Positions 44,987-46,335 of a stretch of DNA of 46,335 nt are shown here, piece by piece. Under the pieces are notes generated by a model, which searched no databases, was not told where the DNA came from, and worked only from the letters and a program-made list of their open reading frames with translations. Every line of letters starts with the position of its first letter. Position 1 is the stretch's first letter. The translations under genes and the position numbers were made by a program. This stretch comes from Rhodocyclaceae bacterium (GTDB lineage: Bacteria; Pseudomonadota; Gammaproteobacteria; Burkholderiales; Rhodocyclaceae): the NCBI GenBank assembly GCA_020445665.1, contig JAGRGD010000339.1, forward strand, positions 1-46,335. The letters run 5' to 3'.

Positions 44987-45511
44987 ATGGAGACTATGAC
45001 TGGCTTGAGCATTCTCGAACTGCCGCTCGGGGTTGAATATTTCGCGATCGGCACGGTCTCTCTGCTCGCGGCGGCCGCCCTGCTGGGTTCCTTGCGGTAC
45101 CACGTCTGTGTGCGTTTGACGGGCATCGTCGTTGGCGGATCGATCCTGATACTTTCTGCCGACCAATTCTTTGTCGCGCTGACACGGTGGCATACCGTTT
45201 TGCCCCTGCGGCGATTTTCGGACCGGGCCCCGATTATCCGTGTTTGGGAGAACCCTGGTGTCTTCTGGTTTTCCGTGATGCTCTGGTCGATTCTTGTCGT
45301 CTTTGCGGTTGCCCTTATCTGGTTCACGATTCGTGGCGACCCTGCGCGCGTTGAATCTGTCAGGAGCCGTTTGGTACGAGGCTGGCCGATAACCTTGCTC
45401 GGTGTTCTGTTGTATGGATGGGCCGGACTGGGATTCTTGCCGATGGGTTGGGAACTCTTGCAAAACCCGTGGCTGGAGAATGCGCTCCCCGCCCGACGGC
45501 TGATGCCATGA
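44987..45511 (+). CDS. Orphan inner-membrane protein, four predicted helices
   Basis: I do not recognise this 174-residue protein. Hydrophobic segments lie at about 18-36, 43-64, 92-115 and 132-155. The loops are short and the C-terminus (LLQNPWLENALPARRLMP) is soluble. ATG 44987 has AAGG about 10 bases upstream; ATG 44996 (MTGLSI) is an alternative. Base composition is visibly lower in GC than the flanks and codon choice differs, suggesting acquisition. REP-like elements stand on both sides (44832 and 45526/45712). It may be a small integral protein of unknown role. Confidence 0.7.
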   Translation: METMTGLSILELPLGVEYFAIGTVSLLAAAALLGSLRYHVCVRLTGIVVGGSILILSADQFFVALTRWHTVLPLRRFSDRAPIIRVWENPGVFWFSVMLWSILVVFAVALIWFTIRGDPARVESVRSRLVRGWPITLLGVLLYGWAGLGFLPMGWELLQNPWLENALPARRLMP

Positions 45512-45525
45512 GGATGAACAGCCCG

Positions 45526-45557
45526 CGTAGGGCGCAATAACCGAAGGGCATTGCGCC
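45526..45557 (+). repeat. REP-like palindrome, copy A
   Basis: This 32-base element has head CGTAG, then a near-palindromic GGCGCAAT ... ATTGCGCC stem enclosing AACCGAAGGGC. It matches copy B exactly in inverted orientation. The pattern is a REP (repetitive extragenic palindrome), spread in many proteobacteria by RAYT (REP-associated tyrosine) transposases; no such gene is present in this window. Confidence 0.85.
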
Positions 45558-45711
45558 GGGTTCCGCCGGGTTGTTCAAACCCGATCGATAGCCTCCCAAT
45601 GGCCTGGCGGGTTGGCCAGAACGGGACAGAATTGTTCGCGAATCAATTGAGCGCACGCTGCTTACCAATGCGCTTCTCCTTCGAATCGCAGGTTCGTGCG
45701 TTGGCTGTCGT

Positions 45712-45743
45712 GGCGCAATGCCCTTCGGTTATTGCGCCCTACG
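45712..45743 (-). repeat. REP-like palindrome, copy B (exact inverted copy of A)
   Basis: Over 32 bases the minus strand is identical to copy A. The two are 154 bases apart, a typical BIME-like pair. The enclosed 154 bases (45558-45711) hold no gene that I can support. The whole gene-free stretch 45512-45898 contains this pair, further unremarkable DNA and the fba terminator. Confidence 0.85.
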
Positions 45744-45831
45744 GTATCCGCGGTGGTACCCGACACGCCGCATCCGCATCGCCCGTCCCTTCGCCGCACA
45801 CGCACCTTTTAGCTGCGCTTCGCCGTCAACG

Positions 45832-45858
45832 AAAAAGCCCGCATCGACCGATGCGGGC
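45832..45858 (-). terminator. Intrinsic terminator of fba
   Basis: On the minus strand, GCCCGCATC pairs with GATGCGGGC (9-bp stem, 4-nt loop, 45837-45858) and is followed by TTTTTC. It lies about 40 bases after the fba stop. Confidence 0.9.
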
Positions 45859-45898
45859 AAGGCGCTGAGCGCTGGAGTCGTCAATCGAAGTCGGGGTC

Positions 45899-46335
45899 TC
45901 AGCCGGCGGCGTAGCGTTTTGCGAGGGCCTCGAGGGGCAAGGGCTTGATGCGGGCGGCCTGGCCGGCGGTGCCGAAGGCCTCGAAGCGGGCCTTGCAGAT
46001 GTCGGTGGCGGCGTCGCGGGCGGCTTTGAAGAACTTGCGCGGGTCGAACTCGCTCTTTTTCTCGACGGCCAGTCGGCGCATCGCGCCGGTCATCGCGAGG
46101 CGCAGGTCGGTGTCGATGTTCACCTTGCGCACGCCGCTTTTGATGCCTTCGACGATCGCCTCGACCGGCACGCCGTAGGTCTCGCCGATCTCGCCGCCGT
46201 ACTCGCGGATGATCGCCAGCCACTCCTGCGGCACGCTGGACGAGCCGTGCATGACCAGGTGGGTGTCCGGGATGCGGGCGTGGATGGCGCGGATGCGGTC
46301 GATGGCGAGGATGTCGCCGGTGGGCGGGCGGGTGA
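45899..46335 (-). CDS. fba: Class II fructose-bisphosphate aldolase, C-terminal part (5' end outside window)
   Basis: The visible ~144 residues end a class II (zinc) aldolase that interconverts fructose-1,6-bisphosphate with dihydroxyacetone phosphate and glyceraldehyde-3-phosphate. The zinc-binding and catalytic stretch is [47 protein letters not shown] and [17 protein letters not shown]. The terminal [17 protein letters not shown] matches the Calvin-cycle subtype (CbbA/FbaA-like). The frame enters from the window end at 46335. Its stop is followed by a clear terminator. Confidence 0.96.
   Translation of the reverse strand, partial: TRPPTGDILAIDRIRAIHARIPDTHLVMHGSSSVPQEWLAIIREYGGEIGETYGVPVEAIVEGIKSGVRKVNIDTDLRLAMTGAMRRLAVEKKSEFDPRKFFKAARDAATDICKARFEAFGTAGQAARIKPLPLEALAKRYAAG

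Overview
The window is a GC-rich chromosomal segment of a betaproteobacterium, most likely in the Rhodocyclales (Azoarcus/Thauera/Zoogloea relatives). The evidence is the gene order hemA-prfA-prmC-grxD, dusB-fis-purH-purD and argH-algZ-algR-(ppc)-hemC-hemD-hemX-hemY, together with a PEP-CTERM protein and protein sequences typical of that group. The taxonomic call is inference from gene order and protein similarity recalled from memory. Most of the window is housekeeping DNA with short, recognisable accessory inserts.

Layout: 1-422 is the groEL 3' end and its terminator. 662-2804 is an OmpR-type two-component pair. 2848-3006 is a complete tRNA-Phe transcription unit with promoter, gene and terminator. 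3045-6687 holds hemA, prfA, prmC and grxD. 6710-9603 (minus) is an accessory cassette: a Tat-type secreted orphan protein, a PqqD-like peptide chaperone, an HprK-related kinase and a nucleotidyltransferase. 9813-13472 (minus) is argH followed by a Ser/Thr kinase fused to a cyclic-nucleotide-binding domain and a fructosamine-kinase-like protein. 13648-15383 is an AlgZ/AlgR-type pair. 15394-18132 (minus) is ppc. 18298-22594 is hemC-hemD-hemX-hemY. 22625-23870 (minus) is yegP-like and hemF. 24013-30809 (minus) is pepP-ubiH and dusB-fis-purH-purD. 30869-32676 (minus) is an NrtS-like membrane peptide, ECF sigma factor, zinc-finger anti-sigma and papain-like amidase. 32778-34094 encodes a DUF3422 protein and 34295-35572 a sulfide:quinone oxidoreductase, both minus. 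35649-41948 (plus) holds a TraB/GumN protein, a free-standing RNase A-like toxin-fold protein, a small membrane protein and a 1360-residue secreted PKD/fibronectin III protein. 41992-43907 (minus) is a GMC oxidoreductase with a small Tat-type partner. 44059-44790 is a PEP-CTERM protein. 44832-45743 is an orphan membrane protein bracketed by REP-like palindromes. 45832-46335 is the 3' end of a class II fructose-bisphosphate aldolase gene with its terminator.

Functional links: tetrapyrrole synthesis appears three times (hemA; hemC/D/X/Y; hemF). prfA and prmC form a substrate/modifier pair. purH and purD follow the dusB-fis pair. The most unusual unit is 6710-9603. Its kinase, nucleotidyltransferase and PqqD-like protein resemble the tailoring part of some lasso-peptide clusters, but no lasso cyclase or leader protease gene is present. 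The adjacent Tat-signal protein is the natural candidate client. Other items for follow-up are the RNase A-like protein, the kinase-cNMP fusion and the REP-bracketed island. No CRISPR array, insertion sequence, transposase or rRNA gene was seen.
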